From Planctomycetota bacterium (GTDB lineage: Bacteria > Planctomycetota > Planctomycetia > Isosphaerales > Isosphaeraceae): DNA of 64,000 nucleotides. Where the stretch lies: assembly GCA_021791715.1 (NCBI GenBank), contig JAJYWB010000017.1, positions 1 to 64,000 on the forward strand, read 5' to 3'. The position numbers and the translations under genes were made by a program. This document shows positions 46,948-57,234 of this stretch, one piece after another; within the stretch, counting starts at the first letter, position 1; each line of letters starts with the position of its first letter. The notes beneath the pieces were generated by a model, which saw only the letters and a program-made list of their open reading frames with translations, was not told where the DNA came from and did not search any database.

Positions 46948-47503
46948 TTCCGCTGCCCCACCCGGTTTCAGCTCTTGTCGCTTCGGCGTCTTCTCGCTTC
47001 GCCGTTCATCCGTATCGCGCCGTCGAACCGAACCGATCGAGAACGACGAGATCCACGAGACACGACGACACATATCTGCAAATGCCGCCGGGTTAAAGCT
47101 TACGAAATCGCCGTACCACCCGGGCTTACGCTTTCTCGCGATCCGTCGCGCTATCGCCGCACTCTCCAGACGGAAGCTCGACCGATCTCCTCCTCGAACG
47201 ACGTCGTTCGCGATCATGTTTAAATTGTAGAATCAAGTAGGCTCGACGAGAATGGGAAAATCGCCGACGCCGAACCGAACGTATGAATTACGCCGTCGAT
47301 CGCGCCGATTCCAAAGGTATGCGAGCCCGCGAAACGAGTTCTCGAACCAATTGATCCCGTCCCGAAACTCGACGCGGGAATCGCGAAGTCCCGAGAATCA
47401 CTCGTTCGATCGTCGATTGACAACGCTTCGGCGAAATTCTTAGGCTTGATTCGTCCGATTCCGAGCCGGGTCGATCCGTTCTCTTAAGAATGAGGATCAC
47501 GCC
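46948..47503. other. Divergent intergenic region
   Basis: About 555 bp between the histidine kinase start and the twin thioredoxin-fold gene start. The part nearest the kinase is open in its frame back to 47217 but reads as Arg-rich filler. No RNA gene or repeat seen. Both promoters should lie here. Confidence 0.4.
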
Positions 47504-49651
47504 ATGCGGCACGTGTTGACGAGCGGGTTCCTCCTTTGCCTGGCGATTACCCAAGCGTTCGCCCCCCGCGCGGCCGCCGTAGGCGATCGAGAAGTCCGAG
47601 CGATCCTCGTTGAATTAAACGCGAATCCGCGTCCCGCGCCGCCGTTGATCGGATTCAAAAATGAAGACGACAAAAAACAATATTACGAGCGACTCGACGC
47701 GATCGAACGAAAACGCGCAGCGCTCGTCCTCGAACTTTATCGCGCCGATCCCGATCACGAAGCTCTGACGACCCTCATGCCCGAACGCTGGCAAACGGTG
47801 TTCGATGAATATACCGATCTAGATAAATTGTCGGCGGAAATTACCGATGTCATAACGCGAACGAAGAGCGATCGGCTTCGGGTCGAAGGGGCGTTCGATC
47901 GCGCCGAGTTCCGTTTAAAGCGAGGCGCCGCGCCGATCGAAACGATCCCTCGCGAGGTCGACGACTTCCTCAAGCTCGCTCCGCGCGATGCACGCAGGTC
48001 GATCATCGAGAAAGATCTTTTTGAGAGCGCTCCCCAAAAAAAGCGACCCCGGATCGCGTTTCTCAAGGAATTCGCCAAACGGTTTCCAGGAACTTTGCTC
48101 GCGATTCAAGCCGAGGGCGAGATCAAACGCGCCGAGGCGATCGGCAAACCGTTCGAGCTCGAATTCGACGACGCCATCTCGGGCGAACATATCACGATGA
48201 AACGTTTAAGAGGCGAGATCGTGGTGATCGATTTCTGGGCCACGTGGAGCGGTCCCAGCGTCGGCCACATCAATGCGTTAAAGGATATTTACCATAAATA
48301 TCACGATCACGGGGTCGAATTTTTGGGAATCAGCCTCGATTTCCCTGCGCGGCGGGGAGGGCTCGCGAAGCTGAGAGAGTTCGTCGCCAGAAACGCGATT
48401 CCCTGGCCGCAATATTTTCAGGGGAACGCGTGGCAAAGCGAATTCTCACGGAAATGGGGAATCACGACGCTACCGATGATCTTCGTCGTCGACGCCAAGG
48501 GATTGCTTCGGTCGACGACCGCGAAGGACGACCTCGACCCGACGCTCGCCTCGCTCCTCATGCAATCAAATATGGATTCAAACTTACCCTTAGGCGCCGC
48601 CGCGTTCGATCCTCGCTCCGGTCGGAAAGGCGAACGCGACGCGGACTCGATCCTTATCGAACTGAATGAGAATCCGCTCCCCGCGCCTCCGTTGATCGGA
48701 TTTAAAAATGAAGACGAGAAAAAGCAATATTACGCCCGGCTCGACGCGACCGAACGAAAACGCGCAGCGCTCATCCTCGAACTTTATCGCGCCGATCGCG
48801 ATCACGAAGCTCTAACGACCCTCATGCCCGAACGCTGGCAAACGGTGTTCGATGAATATACCGATCTGGATCAATTGTCGGCGGAAATTACCGATGTCGT
48901 CGCGCGAACGAAGAGCGATTCACTTCGAATCGAGGGGGCGTTCGATCGCGCCGAGTTCCGTTTAAAGCGAGGCGCCGGGCAGATCGAAACGATCCCTCGC
49001 GAGGTCGACGACTTCCTCAAGCTCGCTCCGCGCGACGCGCGCAGGTCGATCATCGAGAAAGATCTTTATGACGGCGCGACCAAGAACGTGCGAACTCGGA
49101 TCGCGTTTCTCAAGGAATTCGCCAAACGTTTTTCAGGAACTTTGCTCGCGATTGAGGCCGAGGGCGAGATCAAGCGCGCCGAGGCGATCGGCAAACCGTT
49201 CGAGCTCGAATTCGACGACGCCATCTCGGGCGAACATATCACGATGAATCGTTTGCGAGGTGAGATCGTCGTGATCGATTTCTGGGCCACGTGGAGCGGC
49301 CCCAGCGTCGGCCATATCAACACACTGAAAGATATTTATCACAAATATCACGATCGAGGGGTCGAATTTTTGGGAATCAGCCTCGATTTCCCGGCGCGGC
49401 GGGGAGGGCTCGCGAAGCTGAGAGAGTTCGTCGCCAGAAACGCGATTCCCTGGCCGCAATATTTTCAGGGGAACGAGTGGCAAAGCGAATTCTCGCGGAA
49501 ATGGGGAATCACGACGCTACCGACGATCTTCGTCGTCGACGCCAAAGGCTTGCTTCGGTCGACGACCGCGAACGAGGATCTCGACGCGGTGATCGCCTCG
49601 CTCTTCAAAGAATCGAAATCTGTCACGCATGCGGTTTCTTCAAAAAAATGA
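47504..49651 (+). CDS. Exported protein of two near-identical TlpA/thioredoxin-like halves without cysteines
   Basis: A 715-residue exported protein built from two copies of a 349-residue unit (period 1047 bp). A signal peptide (HVLTSGFLLCLAITQAF) leads into copy 1; copy 2 begins near residue 380. Each unit has a helical N-terminal part (PPLIGFKNED, TLMPERWQTVFDEYTDLD) and a TlpA/AhpC-TSA-like thioredoxin fold (VVIDFWATWSGPS, GVEFLGISLDFP, WGITTLP-x-IFVVDAKG). The redox CxxC is replaced by S249-G-P-S252 in copy 1 and the same at S598-S601 in copy 2, so thiol redox chemistry is not expected. About 30 of 310 aligned residues differ between copies, indicating a recent duplication. Function unknown; perhaps a binding scaffold. 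Confidence 0.85.
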   Translation: MRHVLTSGFLLCLAITQAFAPRAAAVGDREVRAILVELNANPRPAPPLIGFKNEDDKKQYYERLDAIERKRAALVLELYRADPDHEALTTLMPERWQTVFDEYTDLDKLSAEITDVITRTKSDRLRVEGAFDRAEFRLKRGAAPIETIPREVDDFLKLAPRDARRSIIEKDLFESAPQKKRPRIAFLKEFAKRFPGTLLAIQAEGEIKRAEAIGKPFELEFDDAISGEHITMKRLRGEIVVIDFWATWSGPSVGHINALKDIYHKYHDHGVEFLGISLDFPARRGGLAKLREFVARNAIPWPQYFQGNAWQSEFSRKWGITTLPMIFVVDAKGLLRSTTAKDDLDPTLASLLMQSNMDSNLPLGAAAFDPRSGRKGERDADSILIELNENPLPAPPLIGFKNEDEKKQYYARLDATERKRAALILELYRADRDHEALTTLMPERWQTVFDEYTDLDQLSAEITDVVARTKSDSLRIEGAFDRAEFRLKRGAGQIETIPREVDDFLKLAPRDARRSIIEKDLYDGATKNVRTRIAFLKEFAKRFSGTLLAIEAEGEIKRAEAIGKPFELEFDDAISGEHITMNRLRGEIVVIDFWATWSGPSVGHINTLKDIYHKYHDRGVEFLGISLDFPARRGGLAKLREFVARNAIPWPQYFQGNEWQSEFSRKWGITTLPTIFVVDAKGLLRSTTANEDLDAVIASLFKESKSVTHAVSSKK
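47644..49605 (+). repeat. In-gene tandem duplication, two 1047-bp units
   Basis: The sequence from about 47644 to 48560 recurs from about 48691 to 49605 with an offset of exactly 1047 bp (349 codons) and high nucleotide identity; the differences concentrate around the segments encoding residues 173-183 and the junction. Because the copies are long and alike, the region could recombine or be mis-assembled. Confidence 0.85.
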
Positions 49652-50260
49652 CGGCGTGGACCGATTCGTGCAGACGAGAATAAATAAGCGTTTTCGATAA
49701 GGAATTCAGGAACAAATCGGCGTTGTGAAATGCGGTTTTCGAGGAAAACCACGGTTTGTTTGGTTTCGAAGTAACGCGTATCGAGCGTGATTGTGGATCG
49801 AACGTGCGAACGAAGGAGCTTTCGCTTCGAGCGAGGTGGTCATTTTTTTTAAAGATGGAGCGGCGCGGATCGTCTTGCGTTCTATATAAGGGGATGCGGG
49901 CGATTGTCGTGCGGTCGAGATTCAGCGGTCCTCCCGTTCGATTGCTCCTCGGGAACGAGCGAGCGCCAAGCGATTGGGATCGCTCGGAGAGTCGTCGGTC
50001 GAAGCAAACGCATCTTCCTAATCCGTTGGGGAATCGATCGAATGACACGGTTCGCTTGAGTTTGGAACCAAAAGCGGGCCTTCGACGTCAAAGCCTTATT
50101 GATTTCTCGATTCTTGGGGATGAGTCGTCTGGAATCATCGGCCTTTCCTCGATCGAAGATCGACGTTAAGATACATGTAATTGAAATTTGTCGCGCGATC
50201 GTCGAATAACGACTTGAGGTTATCGCTTTGGGTTCAACGAGGCGTTCCGCGAGGTTTTTT
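49652..50260. other. Intergenic region, no convincing gene
   Basis: About 610 bp. Open frames on both strands (for example plus 49756-50169) have poor composition and no ribosome binding site. I see no terminator with a good T-run for the upstream gene. It should hold the promoter for the gene starting near 50261. Confidence 0.4.
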
Positions 50261-51922
50261 GTGCGAAGAATCATGATCAATCGCGGTTGGATTGGACGTT
50301 TGGTGATCTTATCGATCGTCATGGCGACGATCTCGATCGTTGGGATCGGTTTTTGGGGTCGAACTCCAAGGCGTGGAGCGATCGCCGCGGGTCCCGTGTT
50401 CAATCCTCCTTTTCGAGCGCCGATTCCGCTCGCGGACGAAGAAGCTTCGCGGATCGCCGCGGGTCGAGTGGCGGATTTGCTTAATCGAACCGACTTTGAT
50501 GAGAATCTTGAATTGAACATGATTGAGCTTGCACGAGTTCAATACATGCTTGGAGCGGTCGAATCGGGACGCTTGAATTTGGAGAAGCTGCGCTCGCGGT
50601 TGGAGAAGACGCGCGAGAGCGATCGTCGAACGTTGAGATCGTATTGGCGTCTTGGCCACACGCAGGTCGAGCTGGGCGATTGGCCGGGGGCGCGTGCATC
50701 GCTTCAAGTCGCGGCGCGGGTCGATCGAAAGATCGCCGATCCTCTTGATCAAATGAAGTGGTGGCGATTGATCATCGCCGATCAGTTCGCCGCCGGGGAT
50801 CGGCCCTCGGTCCGCGAATCGTTGAAATGCGCCGAGGAAACTTACCTTTCGCAGCCCGAAAGTTCTTTTAAAAGATTTTTGCTGGCGGAATACGCGGGGG
50901 TACGAGCCTCGGCTCGTGATCTCAAGGGGGCTTTCAACGCGGTTGAAACGTTGCTCGCCGACGACGAATCGATGCACGTTTACGCGGCCGAGGGTTTGGG
51001 ATTGATCGCCGAATCGATTCGGTATCAGGATCCGATCGAGGTGATTCCGGCGATGAACCGAGTGATGCGGTTGATCGGCAAGGTTCTGAACACCGATTAT
51101 CGCGCGTTGCCGCTGGGAAAAATCGCGGTCGCGTGGGCTCGTACGGGAGATTACGCGAAGGCGCTGGGGACGGTTGCGAGCATCGGTCTGCCCCGATCCG
51201 AATCGGGTCGAACGTTCAGCGATCAACGGATCGAGTCGTTATTGAAGATCGCCGATCAGGCTCGAAGCGAGGATCGGCACGATCAGGTGAAGGCGGCTCT
51301 CGCCGCGGCCAAGAAGATCGACGACGAGGACGTTCAACCCCCTTCGCTCACGACGCGCAAGGAATTGGCTCTCGCCGCGGCTCGAAACGGCGATCTAAAA
51401 ACGTCTCAATCGATTCTGGAAAGTTTGCCGATCGGTCATCGCGCGCCGATTTATCGCGCGATCTCGGTCGTTAAACTACGCGAAGGAGACGCGACGGCGA
51501 ACTCTCTGTTGGAATTGGCTCGCCAAGACGCGATCCGCACTCTTATCGAACCTTCAAAACATAAGGATCACAAAGGTCTTTATAAGATGATTCGACCCGG
51601 AGGGAGGCCGACGCCCGCCGACGACGAACTCTCGCCAGACTCGGCGCGGATTGAACTCGCACTCGTCGAGGAGGCGGGGCGATCGCCCGAGCGTGCGATC
51701 GGCATGATCGCGACGATTCGCGACGAATCGCTTCGGTCCGAGGCGACGAAAGAAGTCGCCGCGTTGGCCGCGATGTCGGGAGATCCCGCTCAATCACTCG
51801 AGTGGATTCGACAAATCGACGATCAAAAACGGATGCACGCCGCGGTTTCGGGGCTTCTTGAGGGCTTGCTTGAACGACGCTCGCCAAGGAACGGAATGCT
51901 CGCGTTCATCTCGGTTCGTTGA
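50261..51922 (+). CDS. Membrane-anchored helical-repeat (TPR-like) protein
   Basis: A 553-residue protein with an N-terminal anchor (LVILSIVMATISIVGIGFW) and then about 480 residues of helical repeats resembling tetratricopeptides (RSYWRLGHTQVELGDWPGAR, LGKIAVAWARTGDYAKALG, RKELALAAARNGDLKTSQS). No catalytic motif is visible. The GTG at 50261 is chosen because GAGG lies 6 nt before it; the ATG at 50273 has only a weak AAGAA. It is probably periplasmic and a protein-interaction scaffold. It precedes the dacB-type gene by 296 nt on the same strand, with an inverted repeat in between. Confidence 0.7.
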   Translation: MRRIMINRGWIGRLVILSIVMATISIVGIGFWGRTPRRGAIAAGPVFNPPFRAPIPLADEEASRIAAGRVADLLNRTDFDENLELNMIELARVQYMLGAVESGRLNLEKLRSRLEKTRESDRRTLRSYWRLGHTQVELGDWPGARASLQVAARVDRKIADPLDQMKWWRLIIADQFAAGDRPSVRESLKCAEETYLSQPESSFKRFLLAEYAGVRASARDLKGAFNAVETLLADDESMHVYAAEGLGLIAESIRYQDPIEVIPAMNRVMRLIGKVLNTDYRALPLGKIAVAWARTGDYAKALGTVASIGLPRSESGRTFSDQRIESLLKIADQARSEDRHDQVKAALAAAKKIDDEDVQPPSLTTRKELALAAARNGDLKTSQSILESLPIGHRAPIYRAISVVKLREGDATANSLLELARQDAIRTLIEPSKHKDHKGLYKMIRPGGRPTPADDELSPDSARIELALVEEAGRSPERAIGMIATIRDESLRSEATKEVAALAAMSGDPAQSLEWIRQIDDQKRMHAAVSGLLEGLLERRSPRNGMLAFISVR

Positions 51923-52125
51923 GCGCGCAATCGTTCATTAAACAAGCGTCTCGTCATGCGCGATCGGCCGCTTCGAACATCGAGCCGCGGCGAGATCGCT
52001 CGTCGTCGCGTCGAAGACCTTAAATACTAAACCATATCATTTTACATAGATAAATTGATTCAAACGGTTCTTAATTAATAAGAACAATGGAATTAGCTTT
52101 TACTTTTATTGATCTTACGACGATG

Positions 52126-52155
52126 AAAAACCCGCCGACCGGTTGGCTCGGCGGG
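52126..52155 (-). terminator. GC-rich inverted repeat between TPR-like gene and dacB
   Basis: CCCGCCGA (52131-52138) pairs with TCGGCGGG (52148-52155), loop 9 nt. On the plus side five A residues precede it, so it reads as a classical hairpin-plus-T5 terminator only on the minus strand, although both neighbouring genes run rightward. It may be bidirectional or protect the dacB leader; a terminator for the upstream gene is the simplest reading. Confidence 0.5.
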
Positions 52156-52218
52156 AATCGTCGTTTACGATAGCTTGAAATTGCGATCTCGAACAACCGC
52201 GAACCGAGAGGATTTCGC

Positions 52219-53841
52219 ATGCGATTGAAGGTCGACCGGCGCGTGATATTGGTCGTTTTGGCGGCGATTACGGCTTCGACGCGAGCGCGCGGAGCGGGAG
52301 ACTCGCTCGCGGACCGGCTCGACGAGTTGATGTCGTCGGGCGAGTACCGTTCGGCTCATTGGGGCGTGATGATCGTCGACGCGAAAACGGGCGAGGCGAT
52401 CTTCGAGCGGAATGCCGATCAGATGTTTCGTCCCGCATCGGTGACGAAACTCTTCACAACCGCCGCAGCGCTCGTCGATCTGGGAGGCGATTTCCGCTTC
52501 AAAACGCCGGTCGTTCGTCGCGGCGAGGTCGATTCCCACGGAACGCTGCGCGGCGATCTGATCCTCGTCGCGCAAGGAGATCCCAATTTGGGGGGAAGGC
52601 TCGGACCCGACGGAACGCTCTTGTTTCAAGATCATGATCATTCTTACGCCAATGGAAATTTGAAAGCGACGCTCGTTCAAGCGGATCCGCTCGCGGGGCT
52701 CGATCATCTGGCGCGGGTGGTGCGTGAATCGGGGATTAAAGAGGTTACGGGAAACATACTCGTCGACGATCGTCTGTTCGAGCCGGCGCAAAGCACGGGA
52801 AGCGGGCCGACGCGTGTTTCTCCGGTTTTGATCAATGATAACGTCGTCGATGTTGTGATCGCTCCAGGGGCGAACGCGGGAGATCCCGCCAAGGTTCGGA
52901 TCGTTCCGAACACATCCGCGGTCGCTTATGACGCACAGGTGGAAACGATCGCCGAGGGGATCGCTCCGAGTTTGAGGGTGATTCCGCTCGGCCCGAATCG
53001 TTTCGAGGTGCGCGGTCGAATTCCCGTCGGTCGCGCTCCGATCGTCCGCATTTACGAAGTCGACGATCCGGCTTCGTTCGCCCGATCGCTTTTCATCGAG
53101 CGGCTGCGGAGCAGGGGGGTCGTCGTCGCGGCGTCTCCATTGGGATCAAACGAACGCGATCGGCTTCCCGATCGCCGAACGATCGCCGACGCGCCCGTCG
53201 TCGCCGAGTTCACTTCCCCCCCGTTGACCGAGGAATTGCGGGTCGTCTTAAAAGTGAGCCAAAATCTACACGCGAGCACGCTTCCCCTCGTCGTCGCCGC
53301 GCGGCACGGCGAGCGGACGCTCGATCAGGCGCTCGCGCGCGAGGGATCGAATCTCAAAAAATTGGGTGTCGATATCAATACAATCTCATTTGGAGGAGGC
53401 GCGGGAGGGTCTCGATCGGATCTCGTCACGCCTCGTACAACGACGGTTTTACTGCGAGCGATGATGCGGCGGAGCGATTTCACCGCGTATGAATCGGCGC
53501 TTCCCGTCTTGGGTCGCGACGGTACGCTCGCCGACGCGGTTTCGCAAAACAGCCCGGCGCGGGGGCACGTTCGTGCCAAAACAGGAACATATTTCGTACA
53601 AGACGGTCTCTCGGGGAAAATCGTGCTGACGAGCAAGTCGCTCGCGGGTTATATGGAAACCGCTTCGGGACGTTCGCTCGTCTTCGCGTTTTTCCTCAAC
53701 GACGTTCCGATCACGACTCACCAGGCCGACGATCCCGAGGGGGGCGAACGAGCCGGCAAACGACTCGCAAAAATGTGCGAGGCGTGCTACGCCGATCAAA
53801 CCGCGAAACCCGTCGAAGAGAAGCCGCGTCGCGGCGATTGA
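52219..53841 (+). CDS. dacB: D-alanyl-D-alanine carboxypeptidase/endopeptidase, PBP4 type
   Basis: A 540-residue PBP4 (peptidase S13) enzyme that trims or cleaves peptidoglycan cross-links in the periplasm. A signal sequence (about 1-27) precedes S74-V-T-K77 in RPASVTKLFTTAAAL, then S347-Q-N349 in KVSQNLHAS, and K454-T-G456 in VRAKTGTYF. The long insert between the first two motifs, with repeated GDLILVAQGDPNLGG segments, is typical of PBP4 and absent from small PBPs. Length is at the upper end of the family. It stands alone, with a bidirectional terminator after it. Confidence 0.93.
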   Translation: MRLKVDRRVILVVLAAITASTRARGAGDSLADRLDELMSSGEYRSAHWGVMIVDAKTGEAIFERNADQMFRPASVTKLFTTAAALVDLGGDFRFKTPVVRRGEVDSHGTLRGDLILVAQGDPNLGGRLGPDGTLLFQDHDHSYANGNLKATLVQADPLAGLDHLARVVRESGIKEVTGNILVDDRLFEPAQSTGSGPTRVSPVLINDNVVDVVIAPGANAGDPAKVRIVPNTSAVAYDAQVETIAEGIAPSLRVIPLGPNRFEVRGRIPVGRAPIVRIYEVDDPASFARSLFIERLRSRGVVVAASPLGSNERDRLPDRRTIADAPVVAEFTSPPLTEELRVVLKVSQNLHASTLPLVVAARHGERTLDQALAREGSNLKKLGVDINTISFGGGAGGSRSDLVTPRTTTVLLRAMMRRSDFTAYESALPVLGRDGTLADAVSQNSPARGHVRAKTGTYFVQDGLSGKIVLTSKSLAGYMETASGRSLVFAFFLNDVPITTHQADDPEGGERAGKRLAKMCEACYADQTAKPVEEKPRRGD

Positions 53842-53900
53842 AATTTCTTGAAAATCAAATATCCTTTAATAACATGAATAACATGATCTAGAAAGGATCA

Positions 53901-53935
53901 AAAAGAAGGGAAACTTAACGCGTCTCCCTTCTTTT
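53901..53935. terminator. Bidirectional terminator between dacB and clpB
   Basis: AAAAGAAGGGA (53901-53911) pairs perfectly with TCCCTTCTTTT (53925-53935), 13-nt loop. The arms themselves provide the A-run and T-run, so it can end both the rightward dacB and the leftward clpB transcripts. Confidence 0.85.
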
Positions 53936-53953
53936 ACCACGGAAAACCTCGGT

Positions 53954-56590
53954 TTATTTTTGATCCGCGGCTTCGGGGTTGAAGGTGAATTCATCCCTCA
54001 CCCGATCGACGACGACTTTCGACCCCGGAGCGACTCGGTTCTCCAAAAGCGCGACCGCGAGCGGGTTGGCGAGACGCTGCTGAATGATTCGCTTGAGGGG
54101 TCGAGCGCCGTAGGTCGGATCAAACCCTTCCTCGGCGAGCGCTCGCTTGGCTTCGTCGGTGACGCGGATCGCGACGTCCGCCTCGGACATCTGTTTTTCC
54201 AGCCTGCGAAGCTGGATCTCGACGATCTGCTTGAGCTGATCCATCCCCAACGGATGAAAAAGAATCGTTTCGTCGATCCGATTGAGAAACTCGGGAAGGA
54301 ATTCGCGTTTCAGAATCTCCATCACCTGGCGCCTAATGCGCTCGATATCCCCCGATTCGGCGAGTTCGGCGATCACATGGCTGCCGATGTTTGAAGTCAT
54401 AATCACGACGGTATTACGGAAATCGACGGTCCGTCCCTGGCCGTCGGTCAGCCTGCCGTCGTCGAGAAGCTGAAGTAAAACGTTGAAAACATCACGATGA
54501 GCCTTTTCAATCTCGTCGAGCAAAACGACCGAATAGGGACGTCGACGCACGGCCTCGGTGAGTCGGCCTCCTTCCTCGTAGCCCACATATCCAGGAGGCG
54601 CGCCGATCAGCCGCGCGACGTTGTGTCGCTCGCCGTATTCGCTCATATCAATCCGGACGATCGCCGTTTCGCTGTCGAACAGGAACTCGGCGAGCGCCTT
54701 GGCGAGTTCGGTTTTGCCGACCCCCGTCGGACCCAGGAAGAGGAACGAGCCGATCGGCCGGTTCGGATCTTGAAGCCCGGCGCGGCTGCGACGAACTGCG
54801 TCGGCGACCGCCTTCACCGCGTCCTTTTGATTGACGACCCGAAGATGAATATGATCTTCAAGCTTAAGCAATTTATCACGTTCCGTTGTGAGCATTTTAG
54901 CGACGGGAATGCCCGTCCACTGGCTGACGACCTCGGCGATCTCCTCGGAATCGACCTCCTGCTTGAGAAGCCTGCGCTTCGATTCGGGCGCCGGCTCGGC
55001 GGCCTCGAGCTGCGCGATCTGCCGCTCGATCTGTTTGCGTTCGGCGTCGAGCCGAGCGAGCGACTGGAATTTCGCCTCGTCGGGGCGCTCTCCGCGCTGT
55101 TGCATCTGACGGATCTCGGTCCACGCCTGATCGTACTGAACCTGGATCGAAGCGAGGCGTTCACGAACTTTTTGGACGTCTCCCAGCCCGGATTTTTCGA
55201 GTTCCCACTCGGAGCGGAGATCTTGCAGCTCCTTTTCGAGATCGGCGATCTCCTCCTCGACTTCGGCGAGTCGTTCGCGCGCGTGTTCCTCACGTTCCTC
55301 GGCGAGCATTCGCTTGGCGAGCTGAAGCTGCAGCAGCTTGCGCTGAACGACGTCGATCTCGGTCGGCACCGATTGCAGCTCCATCGCCAAGCGACTCGAG
55401 GCCTCGTCGACGAGGTCGATCGCCTTATCAGGAAGAAAGCGATCGGTGATGTAACGCGCCGCGAGCTTCGCCGCCGAAACGAGCGCGGAATCTCGGATCT
55501 TCACTTTATGATGGATCTCATATCGTTCTTTAAGCCCGCGAAGGATCGCGATGGTGTCGTCGACGGTCGGTTCGCCGACGAAAACGGGCTGAAATCGCCG
55601 TTCGAGCGCCGGATCCTTCTCGATGTTTTCGCGATATTCGTCGAGCGTCGTGGCGCCGATGCAGCGAAGCTCGCCGCGCGCGAGCGCCGGCTTAAGCAGG
55701 TTCGCGGCGTCCATCGCGCCGTCGGCCTTGCCCGCTCCAACCACTAAATGAAGTTCATCAATAAATAAAATAATACGTCCAGACGATTCGGTCGTTTCTT
55801 TGAGGACGGCTTTGAGCCGCTCCTCGAAATCGCCGCGGTATTTGGCGCCGGCGACGAGCGCCCCCATATCGAGCGCGATCACGCGTCGATCGCGGAGCGA
55901 TTCGGGAACGTCTCCCGAGACGATTCGCTGCGCCAACCCCTCGACGATCGCGGTTTTGCCGACCCCCGGTTCGCCGATCAGTACGGGATTGTTTTTGGTT
56001 CGCCGGCTCAAAACCTGTACGACCCTGCGGATCTCGGCGTCGCGTCCGATCACGGGATCCATCTTGCCCGAACGAGCCGCCGCGACGAGATCGCGGCCGT
56101 AGCGTTCGAGAGCCTGGTATTTCTCCTCGGGGTTGGGATCGTTCGCCTGCTGACTGCCGCGAATCTTCCGCAACGCTTGAAGCAGATCCTTCTCGTTAAC
56201 CCCGACGGCTTGAAGGAGTGATTGCGCTTTGCAGGGAGTCTTCACCAAGCCCAACAACAAATGCTCAACCGAAACATATTGATCTTTAAGTCGATCGGCC
56301 TCGGTCTGCGCGGCTTCGAGAACGCGTGAAAGATCGGGACCGACGTTCGTCTCGCCGCCGCTCACCCTTGGAAACGATTCGAGCCCCGCGTTCGCCGCCT
56401 TGAGGATCTGATCGGGATTGGCGCCGATCTGTTGGAAGATCGCTCGGGGAATGTTTTGATCGGTATCGAGAAGCGCGGCGAGCAGGTGCATCGGCTCGAG
56501 CCGTTGGTGGCTTTTGTCCTGAGCGATCGCCTGGGCTCGCTGGAGCGCTTCTTGGCTTTTGATCGTTAATCGGTCGGGTCGGAACGCCAT
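53954..56590 (-). CDS. clpB: ATP-dependent disaggregase ClpB
   Basis: An 878-residue Hsp100 chaperone that extracts proteins from aggregates together with DnaK. N-domain (about 1-145), first AAA ring with Walker A GEPGVGKT near 207 and the [11 protein letters not shown] sensor, a middle coiled-coil (about 405-535) rich in [17 protein letters not shown], and the second AAA ring with [17 protein letters not shown] near 610, then the C-terminal part ending [12 protein letters not shown]. The middle coiled-coil distinguishes it from ClpA/ClpC. It lies 55 nt after a small unknown gene and downstream of dnaK on the same strand, so it is likely heat-induced with dnaK. A bidirectional terminator ends it. 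Confidence 0.96.
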   Translation of the reverse strand: MAFRPDRLTIKSQEALQRAQAIAQDKSHQRLEPMHLLAALLDTDQNIPRAIFQQIGANPDQILKAANAGLESFPRVSGGETNVGPDLSRVLEAAQTEADRLKDQYVSVEHLLLGLVKTPCKAQSLLQAVGVNEKDLLQALRKIRGSQQANDPNPEEKYQALERYGRDLVAAARSGKMDPVIGRDAEIRRVVQVLSRRTKNNPVLIGEPGVGKTAIVEGLAQRIVSGDVPESLRDRRVIALDMGALVAGAKYRGDFEERLKAVLKETTESSGRIILFIDELHLVVGAGKADGAMDAANLLKPALARGELRCIGATTLDEYRENIEKDPALERRFQPVFVGEPTVDDTIAILRGLKERYEIHHKVKIRDSALVSAAKLAARYITDRFLPDKAIDLVDEASSRLAMELQSVPTEIDVVQRKLLQLQLAKRMLAEEREEHARERLAEVEEEIADLEKELQDLRSEWELEKSGLGDVQKVRERLASIQVQYDQAWTEIRQMQQRGERPDEAKFQSLARLDAERKQIERQIAQLEAAEPAPESKRRLLKQEVDSEEIAEVVSQWTGIPVAKMLTTERDKLLKLEDHIHLRVVNQKDAVKAVADAVRRSRAGLQDPNRPIGSFLFLGPTGVGKTELAKALAEFLFDSETAIVRIDMSEYGERHNVARLIGAPPGYVGYEEGGRLTEAVRRRPYSVVLLDEIEKAHRDVFNVLLQLLDDGRLTDGQGRTVDFRNTVVIMTSNIGSHVIAELAESGDIERIRRQVMEILKREFLPEFLNRIDETILFHPLGMDQLKQIVEIQLRRLEKQMSEADVAIRVTDEAKRALAEEGFDPTYGARPLKRIIQQRLANPLAVALLENRVAPGSKVVVDRVRDEFTFNPEAADQK

Positions 56591-56645
56591 GGGAGGAACG
56601 CCTCACGTCGCCCCGACGTCGCGACGACCGACCGTCGGGGGCGGA

Positions 56646-57053
56646 TTAAAAGAACGGGGTTTCGGGCCATTGTTCAAAATCGCGCGCGGCTTTGAACTTC
56701 TCGAACCAGAATTTCACGTCGCCGGCCATCGTCTCGCCGCGCTGAACGTACGCTTCCCACCAAACGTCTCCCGGTCGGATCAGGTTGCCGAAATCTCCTC
56801 GGTTTTTCGGCTTTTGAACGACGAGAGCCGAGAGGTCGGGCAATTGATGCTCGAGGCACGCCGATTGGAGCGGTTTGAGGAGCCGCGACGCGATCGTTCG
56901 CGGCGTTTCTTTGATACCCATTTCTAAACAGCGTCGGCAGAAATCCTCGTAGGAGATCCACACGACCGGTCGGCGGTCGCGAATCGTTCGCGCCAGGTCT
57001 TTCGCCATTTCAACCAATACGGGATACACCTGTCTAGCATTTTCAAGCGACAT
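56646..57053 (-). CDS. Conserved-looking small protein between dnaK and clpB, unknown function
   Basis: A 135-residue protein with no family I recognise. It is mixed alpha/beta with a helical N-terminal half (YPVLVEMAKDLARTIRD, then YEDFCRRCLEMGI and TIASRLLKPLQSACLEH, which could form a winged-helix-like unit) and an aromatic C-terminal half (DVWWEAYVQRGETMAG). No membrane segment or signal. The ATG at 57053 has AGGAG about 9 nt upstream. It sits between the dnaK stop (181 nt away) and clpB (55 nt away) on the same strand, so it may be heat-shock regulated or have a chaperone-related role. Confidence 0.75.
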   Translation of the reverse strand: MSLENARQVYPVLVEMAKDLARTIRDRRPVVWISYEDFCRRCLEMGIKETPRTIASRLLKPLQSACLEHQLPDLSALVVQKPKNRGDFGNLIRPGDVWWEAYVQRGETMAGDVKFWFEKFKAARDFEQWPETPFF

Positions 57054-57234
57054 CAATTCGGCTCCTGCCGGTTGGCGGACGGATTCTGTCCGCGAAGGAG
57101 AGGAATATTGGGGACCGACCGCGGTCCAGTAAATCGATTATGCCAGAAATGGTGGAATTTCACCAGCATGAACCGACGGTCGCTCCCGCTCGCGTCCTCT
57201 CAAAGCGATTGATTCGCTCGAAACGATCGCGGTT

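Noticed and set aside
49882-50520. Minus-strand frame of 212 codons over the region before the helical-repeat gene
   Set aside because: It overlaps the start of a better gene on the plus strand, has no start signal and its composition is that of a reverse-complement shadow.
54497-55747. Long plus-strand frame (416 codons) inside clpB
   Set aside because: Antisense shadow of clpB; its Leu/Asp/Arg-rich product mirrors the clpB coiled-coil codons.
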